From Prevotellaceae bacterium UBA3627 (GTDB taxonomy: Bacteria; Bacteroidota; Bacteroidia; Bacteroidales; Bacteroidaceae), in assembly GCA_002373375.1 (NCBI GenBank), contig DFLE01000046.1, positions 1 through 39,503 of the forward strand: DNA of 39,503 bases, written 5' to 3'. Position 1 is the stretch's first letter; each line of letters begins with the position of its first letter. The position numbers and the translations under genes were made by a program. A model generated the notes under the pieces. It worked only from the letters and a program-made list of their open reading frames with translations, ran no database searches and was not told the DNA's origin. This document shows positions 25,079 to 34,125 of the stretch, one piece after another.

Positions 25079-27154
25079 GTGGTGCAAAAGCAAACCAAAG
25101 AGGTAGAAAGTGTTGGCGCATCACGGAAAAAACTATACTTTTGTATGAGATATCTATTGATAGTGCCGTTAGGCTTACTGTTGATAATGATATTGATGGT
25201 AGGCGGCGTTGCGCTGTTCCTTTCTACTGAGAGCGGACAGCAGTGGCTCTATGACAAGGGCCTGCAGACGTTGCAGGAGACTCTGCATACCAGGGTCGCC
25301 GTGGAGCGTATTAGTATCCACCTCTTCAAGGGTGAGATAGAGTTAGACAAGCTTCAGGTGGATGACAGGCAGGGAGTACAGATGCTCAGTGTTGACACTC
25401 TGCAGGCAAGGCTCGACCTGCGACATATCTTCCAGCGTGAGATAGGTCTGCGTAAAATCCGCATGAGCAATGCCACGGCGGTATTATATAAGGAGAGACC
25501 TGACACTGCCGCCAACTATCAGTTCGTGATAGACGAGATGAGGGCGCGCAAGAAGAACAAGACGCCTGAGGAGAAGAAAGAGAAGAGCAGCTTCCGCTTC
25601 GTGGCTGATACGCTGGTGGCAGAGGTGTGTCGCACCAATGTGTCGTGGGATGTACGTTCCGCCACGCCGAAGCCTGAGGGCAAGATGGATGTGTCACACA
25701 TTAAGCTCAAGGACTTCTCTGCCACTCTGTGCTGTAACCTCGAGAAAGACTCTGCAAAGAGCTACACCTTGAAGAATGCCGAGATTCATGAGCTGCACTC
25801 CAATATGCATCTCTATCTTGACAAGGCGGTGGTAAGGAACAAGGCGCAGCGGACTAATGCCACGGCGGGAATACATGACATAGAGGTCTCTATAGACTCC
25901 TTGCGATATAAGTATGACAACCACCGGCCGCGAAAGAACAAGGGCAAGCCTAACCGCGGATGGTTTGACCCCGGACACGTCACCATCGTGATGAATGTTG
26001 ACGCCTATGTCCACAAGATAGACAGCAGCGGACTCTCTGCAACGGTCAACAAACTGACGTTCCTTGAGAAGGAGAGCCACCTCGATATAAAGAACATGCG
26101 CACTGACGTGAATCTCATAAAGGACACGTTGCGCTTGTCTAACACAAAGATAAACCTTGCACACACGCAGGTGAACATAAAGGAGATAAAGGCTCAACTG
26201 CTGCATGACAAGTTGCGGGCGTTCAGACTGATTGACGACTGCACAGTCACTGCCTCCGTGGTACTGAAGGATATAGCATATCCCTTTGGCATACCATTGA
26301 AGAACTTCACCACTCCGCTGAGGCTCAGCGTAGGGGTGGGCGGCGACCTGAAGCGCTTGCTGTTTAAGAATATCCGTGTCTCCACACCTGACGGACGACT
26401 GCATGTGTCGGGTAACGGCGACCTGTGTAACACGCTTGAGAAGAAAGCCCTGTGCCTGCACTTCAATAATATCAACATGAGTGCGCGTAACGGCATTAAG
26501 GAACAGATAGTGAATCATTTCGCCAAGCAGGTGCGACTGAAGATGACCAAACAGCTGGCAGCCCTCGGCGACGTGACATACAACGGCCACCTCGGCGTGT
26601 TCTTCAAGAGGATTGACGTGGGAGGAACGCTCCGCGCCATATATGGCAGCGTGTCGTTTGACTTCTCGCTCAACGGCTATACGCACTACATGACAGGCAC
26701 CATGAGTACCGACGAGATAGACCTCGGCAGTATAATGAACGTGAAGGGACTGAGCATAGAGAACGCGAAAGCGTCATACAGCTTCAACATATCGTCAAAG
26801 AGAGGTCGTCCTAATGGCGGCAGACTGCCTCAGGGATGGCTCAAGGCAAATGTAAACGGAGCAAGGTTCAAGTTCCTGCGCTTCAAAGATATATCGGCTG
26901 ACATCGTCAGCAACGGTGTGGACGCCACAGGAGATATCATCGCCAAGGCAAAACTGGCTGACGTGATATGCGGAGTGATATATCACCAGACTGACAAGGA
27001 CCAGTATTTCAGGGTGAAGCCTAAGTTCAAACTGAATATGAAGACTAAAGAGAAGATGGAGGGGAAGAAGACCGAAACGCCCGACAGTGAGAAGGTAAAG
27101 AAGCCCTCGCTGTTCAAGAGGTTGTTCGGAAAGAAGAAGAAGGATGAGCAGTAA
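25079..27154 (+). CDS. AsmA-like membrane-anchored protein
   Basis: A 691-residue protein with one N-terminal membrane anchor (about 25-50) followed by a long periplasmic beta-rich region. The part after the anchor, ending in a segment such as VAVERISIHLFKGEIELDKL, is typical of AsmA/TamB-like proteins, and the late region (about 525-640) has the repetitive strands of the AsmA C-terminal part. The end is strongly basic (KKPSLFKRLFGKKKKDEQ). Family members are linked to lipid transport and envelope assembly. The longest frame starts at GTG25079; ATG25145 (residue 23) begins directly at the anchor and is an equal candidate. A TACTTTTG box just before that ATG may be an internal promoter. It is in the unit with GH115 and CE7. 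Confidence 0.8.
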   Translation: MVQKQTKEVESVGASRKKLYFCMRYLLIVPLGLLLIMILMVGGVALFLSTESGQQWLYDKGLQTLQETLHTRVAVERISIHLFKGEIELDKLQVDDRQGVQMLSVDTLQARLDLRHIFQREIGLRKIRMSNATAVLYKERPDTAANYQFVIDEMRARKKNKTPEEKKEKSSFRFVADTLVAEVCRTNVSWDVRSATPKPEGKMDVSHIKLKDFSATLCCNLEKDSAKSYTLKNAEIHELHSNMHLYLDKAVVRNKAQRTNATAGIHDIEVSIDSLRYKYDNHRPRKNKGKPNRGWFDPGHVTIVMNVDAYVHKIDSSGLSATVNKLTFLEKESHLDIKNMRTDVNLIKDTLRLSNTKINLAHTQVNIKEIKAQLLHDKLRAFRLIDDCTVTASVVLKDIAYPFGIPLKNFTTPLRLSVGVGGDLKRLLFKNIRVSTPDGRLHVSGNGDLCNTLEKKALCLHFNNINMSARNGIKEQIVNHFAKQVRLKMTKQLAALGDVTYNGHLGVFFKRIDVGGTLRAIYGSVSFDFSLNGYTHYMTGTMSTDEIDLGSIMNVKGLSIENAKASYSFNISSKRGRPNGGRLPQGWLKANVNGARFKFLRFKDISADIVSNGVDATGDIIAKAKLADVICGVIYHQTDKDQYFRVKPKFKLNMKTKEKMEGKKTETPDSEKVKKPSLFKRLFGKKKKDEQ

Positions 27155-27218
27155 TCAGCTGGCGCATCTGTTGATGTCTTGACATTTTGACTCTTCAACC
27201 AACTTTTTACATATAGAT

Positions 27219-28523
27219 ATGAATCGTTTGTTAACTTTATTGATTACATTCCTGTTCTGCGCTGCCACGGCAGGCGCGGAGAATTATCCCTATCGTTCTG
27301 ATTTCCTGTGGGTGACATCGCCAAGCCATGCCGACTGGCTCTATGAGATAGGACAGAAGGCCACGGTCGAGATACAGTTGTATAAGTACGGTGTGGCTGT
27401 TGACGGGGTGGAGGTGAGTTATGAGATAGCCCCCGATATGCTTGACGCTACGGAGAAAGGCAAGGTGATGCTGAGAAACGGTAAGGCTACCATCAACATG
27501 GGCACACGTAAGACTCCCGGTTTCCAGGACCTTCGCCTTGTGGCCACGGTTGACGGTCTCACCACCAAGCACCATGTGAAGGTGGGCTTCAGCGTTGACA
27601 AGATAACGCCTTACACTCAGGAGCCTAAGGATTTCCTCTCTTTCTGGGATGAGACGCTGAAACAATATCAGAAGCCCGTGGAGGTGAGCCGTGAGCTGGC
27701 TAAGGAGTACTGCACCGACAAGATAGACTGCTGGCTCGTGAAACTCAAGACCGACCGTGAGCACTACATCTACGGCTATCTATCCATGCCTAAGAATGCC
27801 TCTGCCGGTTCGCTGGCAGCAGTGATGTGCCCGCCGGGCGCAGGAGTGAAGACCATCAAGGAGCCTCTGCGCCATAAGTATTACGCCGAGAACGGTTTTA
27901 TACGCTTTGAGACCGAGATACACGGCATGAACCCTACATGGAGCGAGCAGGACTTCAAGGATATACAGTCAGCCTTCTCCAGTCGCGATAACGGCTACCT
28001 TATCAACGGCATAAGCGACCGTGACCGCTATTATATGCGTCATGTATATGGTGGCATGGTGGCAGCTATGAGATACCTACAGTCGCTGCCTGAGTGGGAC
28101 GGCCGTAACCTCGCCGTGCAGGGTGGCTCACAGGGTGGAGCACTGGCACTCATCACCGCGGCACTGTGTAAGGACGTGACATTGTGCGTGGCTAACCATC
28201 CGGCATTGACTGACATGGCAGGCTATGCGGAGAAAGGACGCACCGGCGGTTATCCTAACTGGAAGGACTCCGGCATCCTCACACAGCAGAATATAAAGAC
28301 ATTGGCTTATTATGACGTCATCAACTTCTGCAGGTATGTGAAGTGCCCGGTGCGCATGACGTGGGGATATAACGACTCCACCTGTTCGCCTACCACCTCA
28401 TACGCCGCATGGAACACGCTCAACTGCCCCAAGGAGCCTTTCATCACTCCTATCAACGAGCACTGGACCAGCGAGACAATGGAGCGTCAGCACATGGAAT
28501 GGATAAAGAGCAAGCTGAAGTAA
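27219..28523 (+). CDS. CE7-type acetyl-xylan esterase
   Basis: A 434-residue secreted esterase: signal peptide (1-20), a beta-sandwich N-terminal domain (about 25-125) and an alpha/beta-hydrolase of the AXE1/CE7 family (about 130-434). The nucleophile is S304 in QGGSQGG, with WGYND supplying the Asp and INEHW the His of the triad; RGIHGM-like FETEIHGM is the family loop. By family it removes acetyl groups from xylan or xylo-oligosaccharides, which fits with the GH115 gene upstream. It is the last gene of the unit and is followed by a strong terminator. Confidence 0.92.
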   Translation: MNRLLTLLITFLFCAATAGAENYPYRSDFLWVTSPSHADWLYEIGQKATVEIQLYKYGVAVDGVEVSYEIAPDMLDATEKGKVMLRNGKATINMGTRKTPGFQDLRLVATVDGLTTKHHVKVGFSVDKITPYTQEPKDFLSFWDETLKQYQKPVEVSRELAKEYCTDKIDCWLVKLKTDREHYIYGYLSMPKNASAGSLAAVMCPPGAGVKTIKEPLRHKYYAENGFIRFETEIHGMNPTWSEQDFKDIQSAFSSRDNGYLINGISDRDRYYMRHVYGGMVAAMRYLQSLPEWDGRNLAVQGGSQGGALALITAALCKDVTLCVANHPALTDMAGYAEKGRTGGYPNWKDSGILTQQNIKTLAYYDVINFCRYVKCPVRMTWGYNDSTCSPTTSYAAWNTLNCPKEPFITPINEHWTSETMERQHMEWIKSKLK

Positions 28524-28539
28524 TGCATGCATATATAAT

Positions 28540-28573
28540 AAAAAAGGCGAAGTGATTACACTTCGCCTTTTTT
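28540..28573. terminator. Strong bidirectional terminator
   Basis: AAAAAGGCGAAGTG and CACTTCGCCTTTTT form a perfect 14-bp inverted repeat around ATTA, with T runs on both strands. It separates the convergent CE7 esterase and asd genes and can end both transcripts. Confidence 0.93.
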
Positions 28574-28595
28574 GTGCTTATATATTAAGGTGTGC

Positions 28596-29654
28596 TTACT
28601 TCACGTTGCCCACCTTGATAAGATACTCAGCTATCTGCACGGCGTTGAGAGCCGCACCCTTCTTGATCTGGTCGCCTGAGAGCCAGAATGTCAGACCGTT
28701 TTCGTCTGCCAGATCCTTGCGTACACGACCTACATATACGTCGTCCTTGCCGGCGGTGTAGAGAGGCATTGGGTAAGGCAGGCCCTCCATGGTCTCCTTG
28801 GTAGCGTCTGCGTTAGCCTTTGCACCTACCTTCTTAGGGTCGTCGATGAGAGTTACGCCAGGAGCGTTGCGCAGAGCCTCCTGTGCTGCCTCTACTGAAA
28901 TAGGCTGCTCTGTCTCAATCCATACAGCCTCAGAGTGAGCGCGGAGAGATGATATGCGTACGCACATTGCTGAGCAACGAGCGTCAGTGTGCATAATCTT
29001 CTGTGTCTCGTTAAACATCTTCATCTCCTCCTTGGTGTAACCGTTGTCCTGGAATACATCTATCTGAGGTATCACGTTGTAAGCCAACTGGTAAGCAAAC
29101 TTGTTCACTGTAGGCTGCTTCTCCTCTGCCAGCTCCTTGTACTGCTGCTGCAGCTCTGCCATAGCGGCTGCGCCGGCACCTGATGCTGACTGGTAAGATG
29201 CGATGTGTATGCGCTTGATGTGAGAGAGCTTCTCCAGTGGCTGCAGACATACCACCATCATGATGGTGGTGCAGTTAGGGTTGGCGATGATGCCGCGTGG
29301 GCGGTTCAGCGCGTCCTCGGCGTTACACTCAGGAACTACCAACGGCACGTCCTTGTCCATACGGAAAGCTGAAGAGTTGTCTATCATCACTGCGCCATAC
29401 TTGGTGATGTCCTCGCAGAACTCCTTAGAGGTGCCTGCGCCTGCGCTGGTGAATGCTATGTCCACGCCCTTGAAGTCGTCGTTGTGCTGCAACAGCTTCA
29501 CCTCATACTCCTTGCCGCGGAATGTGTATTTTGTTCCGGCAGAGCGCTGTGAGCCGAATAATACCAGTTCGTCAATCGGGAAATTCCTTTCATCAAGGAC
29601 ACGGAGAAACTCCTGTCCTACGGCGCCGCTGGCGCCAACAATAGCTACTTTCAT
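28596..29654 (-). CDS. asd: Aspartate-semialdehyde dehydrogenase
   Basis: A 352-residue enzyme that reduces aspartyl phosphate to the semialdehyde, the branch point to lysine/diaminopimelate, threonine and methionine. The N-terminal VGASGAVGQEFL is the NADP-binding loop; the active-site Cys is C128 in GIIANPNCTT; the RAHSEAVW segment carries the catalytic His. Length and motifs are normal. It is transcribed alone, from a promoter region at about 29725, toward the terminator it shares with the CE7 gene. Confidence 0.96.
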   Translation of the reverse strand: MKVAIVGASGAVGQEFLRVLDERNFPIDELVLFGSQRSAGTKYTFRGKEYEVKLLQHNDDFKGVDIAFTSAGAGTSKEFCEDITKYGAVMIDNSSAFRMDKDVPLVVPECNAEDALNRPRGIIANPNCTTIMMVVCLQPLEKLSHIKRIHIASYQSASGAGAAAMAELQQQYKELAEEKQPTVNKFAYQLAYNVIPQIDVFQDNGYTKEEMKMFNETQKIMHTDARCSAMCVRISSLRAHSEAVWIETEQPISVEAAQEALRNAPGVTLIDDPKKVGAKANADATKETMEGLPYPMPLYTAGKDDVYVGRVRKDLADENGLTFWLSGDQIKKGAALNAVQIAEYLIKVGNVK

Positions 29655-29724
29655 TTTATATCTTTTATTTTTAGTGTCTTAGTCTTGTTTGCGTAGTCCT
29701 TCCGCAGAAAACTATTCCAACTTG

Positions 29725-29732
29725 CAAAATTA
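29725..29732 (-). promoter_or_regulatory. -7 box of the asd promoter
   Basis: On the minus strand TAATTTTG fits TAnnTTTG and would give a leader of about 65 bases. No good TTTG is seen 19-20 bp upstream. Confidence 0.45.
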
Positions 29733-29817
29733 ATAATTTTTGTTGAATAATAGGTGTTTTTCTGTAATTTTTTTGATATTTATTAGGTGTAATGTTTGTG
29801 TCGTGAAAATGCCAAAT

Positions 29818-30191
29818 CGCTAAAATGTCCTATTCGGGGCTTTCCGTTAACGCCTCATGCTTGCGATATTTGAAAATAATTTCCTACAGGTTTGCTACAG
29901 CGAAATCTACGGAGGTTTGTAACTATCTGATAATCAGTAGTGGGTTCTAAAAAAGCATAAAAAAACGATAGTTTTTGCCCTCTAAAAGCTATGCTTTCAC
30001 GGCGTAAAAGCTATCGAATGACACCCTAAAAGCTATGCTTTCTCACTGTAAAGTGATAGCTTTCACGAAAAAGAGAGTGCGAAAAGTCATTTTTTCGCGC
30101 CCTCTTTCCGTTTTTTACCCCTCATTCTCTCCTAGATTTCATTTTTCACTTGACATGATTTTAATCAAGCAATGACAAAAATGTCCTATTC
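29818..30191 (-). repeat. Interspersed hairpin-rich element, right copy (inverted)
   Basis: An inverted, diverged copy of 505-885. Shared blocks include TACAGCGAAATCTACGGAG (29896-29914) and ACGCCTCATGCTTGCG (near 29850-29866). The AAAGCTAT motif cluster is at about 29965-30065 and the hairpin at 30069-30107. AATGTCCTATTC occurs at both ends (29824-29835 and 30180-30191). Together with short flanks it fills the 593-bp space between asd and the esterase gene, which holds no gene. Confidence 0.75.
30069..30107 (-). terminator. Hairpin inside the right element copy
   Basis: Read on the minus strand, GAGGGCGCGAAAA pairs with TTTTCGCACTCTC (one G-T and one mismatch), followed by a T5 run. It is the counterpart of the hairpin at 597-633, with different stem bases but the same fold. 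Confidence 0.6.
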
Positions 30192-30247
30192 TATGTAGTT
30201 CGTTTCGTCTAATTCTGTCATATCATATCTGTTTGTCTTTTCGAAAT

Positions 30248-31192
30248 CTATTCCTTACTCTGCTTGAACAGCCAGTCGCGAACTGCGGCAATCTTGTAGC
30301 CGTAGTCGAACGAGGCCATGTGCTCCATGCCCTTGCCCGATTCGGGGAGTACGCTGCCTGCCTCCCACTTGATGAAGTTGACGTTGCCGCCACGTGCAAT
30401 CAGTTTTTCTGCCAACTTCTCTTGTTCCGCAGACGGCAATTTTGCACTCCAAGATGCAGAGTCAACCCTTGCATTATTCTCCTTCAGCACCTTTGCCAGG
30501 TCTTGCATGCCACCGTATGCCTTCTGGTCGCCGCCAGCCACAATGTAGAAGAAATGTTTCTTGCCGAAGTCCTTCATCTTCGAGGTGTCCCACTGGCTGC
30601 TGACGAAGAGCGAGGCGGCAAAGAGGTCGGGATGGGTGATGTTGAAGTAGAACGACATCATGCCGCCCATCGACTGACCGGTGGTATAAAGTCGGTTAGT
30701 ATCGACGTTGTATTCCTTGCAGACCTTTTCAAGCAGACGGATGGTCATCTCCACCTCGTCGGTGGTGCTCCAGTCATCCTGTACGGCCCAGTCGGTATAT
30801 TGCGGCACCAGCACAAAGGAGGGATGCTTCTGCTGATCCCTGTCGGAGGCGAACTCCAGGGCGCCATACCCTTGTGTGAGCGGAGCCGTCACCTCCTTAC
30901 TGGCGGTGCTGGCATCGGCCATGAAGAGCACCAAGGGGAGTTTCTCACCTGCCTTGACTCCTTCGGGAATCAGAAGATTGTACGCCATCGTCTTGCCCGT
31001 CTTGGCATCCTCGAAAGTGAACTGCTTGAACTTCTTCAACGTCTCATTTTTCAAGGCTACAAACGTGCTGTCAGAATCTTTGTTAATCACCATGTGGCCA
31101 CCTTGGCGAGTACCACGTTCGCCACCCTTTTTCTGAGCGCAGGCTGTCAGGCACATCACACCTACCGCCAATAAGAACATTACTTTCTTCAT
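30248..31192 (-). CDS. Lipoprotein alpha/beta-hydrolase (esterase, CE1/PHB-depolymerase-like)
   Basis: A 314-residue lipoprotein: MKKVMFLLAVGVMCLTACAQ has a clean lipobox with the modified Cys at 18, so ATG31192 is preferred to a start ten codons upstream. The rest is an alpha/beta-hydrolase of the feruloyl-esterase/PHB-depolymerase group, with the nucleophilic Ser at 174 in TTGQSMGGMM and the cue PLVLFMADAS early on. It probably acts on the cell surface or in the periplasm on an esterified polysaccharide; the exact substrate is not evident. Its eight isoleucine codons checked are all ATT or ATC, unlike the ATA-rich flanking genes, which suggests acquisition. It lies about 105 bp after the rhamnosidase gene on the same strand. 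Confidence 0.85.
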   Translation of the reverse strand: MKKVMFLLAVGVMCLTACAQKKGGERGTRQGGHMVINKDSDSTFVALKNETLKKFKQFTFEDAKTGKTMAYNLLIPEGVKAGEKLPLVLFMADASTASKEVTAPLTQGYGALEFASDRDQQKHPSFVLVPQYTDWAVQDDWSTTDEVEMTIRLLEKVCKEYNVDTNRLYTTGQSMGGMMSFYFNITHPDLFAASLFVSSQWDTSKMKDFGKKHFFYIVAGGDQKAYGGMQDLAKVLKENNARVDSASWSAKLPSAEQEKLAEKLIARGGNVNFIKWEAGSVLPESGKGMEHMASFDYGYKIAAVRDWLFKQSKE

Positions 31193-31297
31193 ATTTTTGT
31201 GGAGTGTTTCGTGACGAGGCACTGGTCTCTGCCAAGACCTTGTTTAAATGTGAATGTTAATTTTGATTGGATGGGTGACACTGCGCGATTGCCGACG

Positions 31298-33541
31298 CTA
31301 TTGGGATATTATCTTCTGACAATTCATTTCATGTCTGCCAGCTCCTATTACCTGTTCACATCCACCGAGCATGGAATAGCCGTTAGGGGCGGTGAAACGA
31401 ACTTGCATTCCTTCAGGAACGGTGACGTAGGCGCGATAAGTAACGCCATCATCCTTGAAACTATACGACAGAGTGCCACGGACGGAGGGTATGGTGATGG
31501 ATGCTTCGCGCAATGGGCTGATGGTGGGATGGATGACAACTTCCTTCCAGCCTGCTGCAATGGGACGGATGCCGAGGATATACTGAGCGATGACAGTCTG
31601 CGGTCCGCCACTCCATGCGTGGTTGGTGGAGCCGCCGCCTGCACCGCCCTTGACCCAATCCTCAAAGAGAGTGCTGCACATAGGGTCGTTGACCATTTTC
31701 TCATAACGTTTCTTCATACGCTCGAAGGCGTAGTCAGTCTGCCCTATCATGATGAGAGCCTCCATGACGTAGCGTTCCATATAGGCACTGGCATGCCATT
31801 GTTTACGGAATACCTCGGTGATGGCTTCGTACTTATCGGGCGATGCAATACCGCTGATGACAGCCAAGGCCTGCACACGATCGTCGTCGAGCGTGTCACG
31901 GTTCTCCTGGCTATGGTAGGCCGTACCAGTCCAGCAACGGTTATATCCGTCTTTTACACGGAGTGCCTTTGCTTCGTAGTCGGCGGCATCGGCATCGTTA
32001 CCCAAGAGCCGTGCCATCTTCGAGGCGGCAGTCAGAGCCATATAGTGCCAGCCTGCCTGCAAGAGCCGCATATCCTTATGACGGCCCCAGTCGCCCCACT
32101 GCCAGCCACCCTTCCGTTCGATGGTCAGCCCCGTGGAGTCCTGCTGCCACACACTGAGGTAGCGGCGCACGTGAGGATAGGCATAGCGGATGGTAGCGGT
32201 GTCGGCAGTGTGCATGAAGTACTGCCAGAAACCGTATTCGCCAACGCTGGTCAGCATCTGTGCCGGCAGTTCCTGGTCGTAGTTGCCGGCAGGTACGGGT
32301 GCAAAGAGTGTGTTATCGTCACGCTGCCAGTCGCACAGTTCACGGATTGCCTTGCGCATCAGCTTATGTGCCGAGGTGGAATAGGTGTAGAAACTCTCGC
32401 CCATGAGCACCGTGGCATCGCCCCACCACTGTGCCCGCTCGCGGTCGGGACAGTCGAAATAGGTGTCGCGCATGTTGACATATAGGGTGCGGGAGGCTTT
32501 CTGCCAGAAGCGGTTGATAAACTGGTCATCGCAAGTGAATGTGCCTTCGGCATCGGCATCGTAGCCCGTTTCGCGATAGCCTAAGGAATGTAGTATGACG
32601 TTCTTGTTCGGACAGCGGATGTAAAGGCGTTCGCCGTTGAACCACCCCAGCGATTCATACTGCTGATGGCCAGGACGTGTAATGAGTTGTGCACGGATAT
32701 CTACCTGTCGTCCTCCCTTGTAGTGGTCGGTCTCGATGTCGATGCGTGTGCCGCCTTCGCCCTCGTCGGTCAGTTCCACGACGGGCGTCATCTGCATGTT
32801 GTAAGGCAGCACTGCCTCATAGATGACGGTCGAGTCGGTCTCTGTCTTGGTGAACTTGACGTTTTTCACGCCATAGTCGCGCCATAATGGTATCGGACGG
32901 AGTACGAGACGGTTCCACGGCTCACTGCCTTCAACGCCAAGTTCCCTGGAGGGCAGGAAATCATGGATAGGCGACGTCTGCCACTTGCCGGGGTCTTTGC
33001 GCATATCATAGCATAGGCTCGATTCCGGCAGACGGAAGTTCGTCTTCTCGCCCGTGGCAATGCTATAGGCAGGATGCTTCATGGAGAGCCATGTCCTGTC
33101 GCTCTGCAAGCCGATGGCTGGTGCCTCAAAGAACAGCCCCGATTGTCCGCTCGACTTATGAGAATAGCCATGCTTGCCGAAGTACCACACCAGCACAGCC
33201 ACCTGATTCTTGCCTTCCTTCAGATAAGGCTTCAGGTCAACCTCGTCGCAATAAGTGTCCTTAGGGTTCGGTCCTCGCTTCAGACCACCCTCAAAGACCA
33301 CCATCTGCCCGTTTATCCACAGCCAGTATTTAGAGTCCACGGCCACGCGCGCCACAACTCTTTCTGGCACTTTCTTCACTTTGATGTCCTTGCGGAACAT
33401 CAGCCAGGTATTCATGTCGTTCACCGTCGTGTCGTCAGCGGTAATCCATTGGGCGGTCTGCGCTGTCGCCATTACGTTTTTTACGCCGTTCACCATCGGC
33501 AGGAAAAGCATGGCAAATGTCAGTAGAAGAATCTTTCTCAT
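31298..33541 (-). CDS. GH78-type alpha-L-rhamnosidase
   Basis: A protein of 747 residues from the ATG at 33541, which directly precedes a signal peptide (MRKILLLTFAMLFLPMVNG); an upstream ATG at 33571 is less likely. Beta-sandwich domains (SKYWLWINGQMVVFEGG, then a jellyroll) lead to an (alpha/alpha)6 barrel with the family motif DCPDRERAQWWGDA (from D363), whose acidic residues are catalytic in GH78, and GGAGGGSTNHAWSGGP later on. By family it releases terminal rhamnose, for example from rhamnogalacturonan. Ile codons sampled are mainly ATC/ATT. It belongs to the accessory block with the esterase and the GH28 remnant. Confidence 0.88.
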   Translation of the reverse strand: MRKILLLTFAMLFLPMVNGVKNVMATAQTAQWITADDTTVNDMNTWLMFRKDIKVKKVPERVVARVAVDSKYWLWINGQMVVFEGGLKRGPNPKDTYCDEVDLKPYLKEGKNQVAVLVWYFGKHGYSHKSSGQSGLFFEAPAIGLQSDRTWLSMKHPAYSIATGEKTNFRLPESSLCYDMRKDPGKWQTSPIHDFLPSRELGVEGSEPWNRLVLRPIPLWRDYGVKNVKFTKTETDSTVIYEAVLPYNMQMTPVVELTDEGEGGTRIDIETDHYKGGRQVDIRAQLITRPGHQQYESLGWFNGERLYIRCPNKNVILHSLGYRETGYDADAEGTFTCDDQFINRFWQKASRTLYVNMRDTYFDCPDRERAQWWGDATVLMGESFYTYSTSAHKLMRKAIRELCDWQRDDNTLFAPVPAGNYDQELPAQMLTSVGEYGFWQYFMHTADTATIRYAYPHVRRYLSVWQQDSTGLTIERKGGWQWGDWGRHKDMRLLQAGWHYMALTAASKMARLLGNDADAADYEAKALRVKDGYNRCWTGTAYHSQENRDTLDDDRVQALAVISGIASPDKYEAITEVFRKQWHASAYMERYVMEALIMIGQTDYAFERMKKRYEKMVNDPMCSTLFEDWVKGGAGGGSTNHAWSGGPQTVIAQYILGIRPIAAGWKEVVIHPTISPLREASITIPSVRGTLSYSFKDDGVTYRAYVTVPEGMQVRFTAPNGYSMLGGCEQVIGAGRHEMNCQKIISQ

Positions 33542-33581
33542 GTCGGTCTGTTTAAGATCTGTATATTTCATAAATTCCGAT

Positions 33582-33699
33582 TTATCCGTCTATCCACTCT
33601 CTATTTCTCACGATAGTCACATACTCCAATTCGTACTCACAATTGGACTTTCTTGCCAAACGCCTCTTGAAAAAGCGCAATAAAGTCTTGCGTTGTCAT
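33582..33699 (-). pseudogene. Short remnant of an unidentified gene
   Basis: From ATG33699, whose A overlaps the stop of the chimeric gene (TGATG), a 20-residue frame reads MTTQDFIALFQEAFGKKVQL and stops. The beginning is reminiscent of DUF169 proteins. A neighbouring frame then continues as CEYELEYVTIVRNREWIDG and stops at 33582. The two pieces look like the head and tail of one gene joined with loss of the middle and a frame change, but the match is too short to be sure. Confidence 0.3.
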
Positions 33700-34058
33700 C
33701 ACTTCTTGTCTTTTGCAAATACTACGTTCCGGGTACTGAGATGAGCCGTAGCCTCATCCACTATCATGTCGTTCTGACGATAGACTATCGAGCAGTCTTG
33801 TATGTCGATGTCGTGGACACTGTTCATGCCCTCGATACCGCTGGCCTTGATGCCAGTCTTGCAACCACGGCAGACGATGTTGCCGGCTTCAGCCTCCTCA
33901 CGGTTGAGGTGGGCGGTAAGGTCTTCGGAAATAAAACGGTAGAAGAGGAATCCAAGCACATAGTTCTTGAAGTCCCAACCGTCAACGCTGCCACGCAGGT
34001 CATTGGCAATCTGCCAGATGGTGCGGTGCAGCTCAGCACGTTCTTGTTCTTTACTCAT
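33699..34058 (-). pseudogene. Chimeric remnant: HsdM N-terminus joined to GH28 C-terminus
   Basis: From ATG34058 a 119-residue frame has two unrelated halves. Residues 1-60 (MSKEQERAELHRTIWQIAND... to EEAEAGN) are the N-terminal helical domain of a type I restriction methylase HsdM; its SAM-binding and catalytic parts are missing. From residue 61 (IVCRGCKTGIKASGIEGM) to the end the sequence looks like the last coils of a GH28 polygalacturonase-like beta-helix (NVVFAKDKK at the end). The frame stays open across the junction near 33878. This is best read as a recombination scar of two truncated genes; a functional fusion is unlikely. The frame also runs open upstream to 34166 through repeat DNA. 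Confidence 0.7.
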
Positions 34059-34125
34059 ATTATATTTATGCTCTCTGATATGTTTCTTTATTTCACGGAT
34101 TTCTCCGTTTTCGTCTTTCGTCTTT

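Noticed and set aside
25694..26686. 330-codon open frame on the minus strand
   Set aside because: Antisense to the AsmA-like gene, inside a single plus-strand unit; no recognisable protein features.
17861..28523. Polysaccharide utilisation locus
   Set aside because: GH97, GH115 and CE7 are present, but there is no SusC/SusD pair or hybrid two-component, ECF-sigma or AraC-type sensor, and housekeeping genes lie between them.
30233..31174. 313-codon open frame on the plus strand
   Set aside because: Antisense to the lipoprotein esterase gene; no start signals or motifs.
31199..32485. 428-codon open frame on the plus strand
   Set aside because: It lies opposite the GH78 gene, whose product has clear family motifs. 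The plus-strand translation shows no domain, and its His/Cys/Val-rich composition is that of an antisense shadow.
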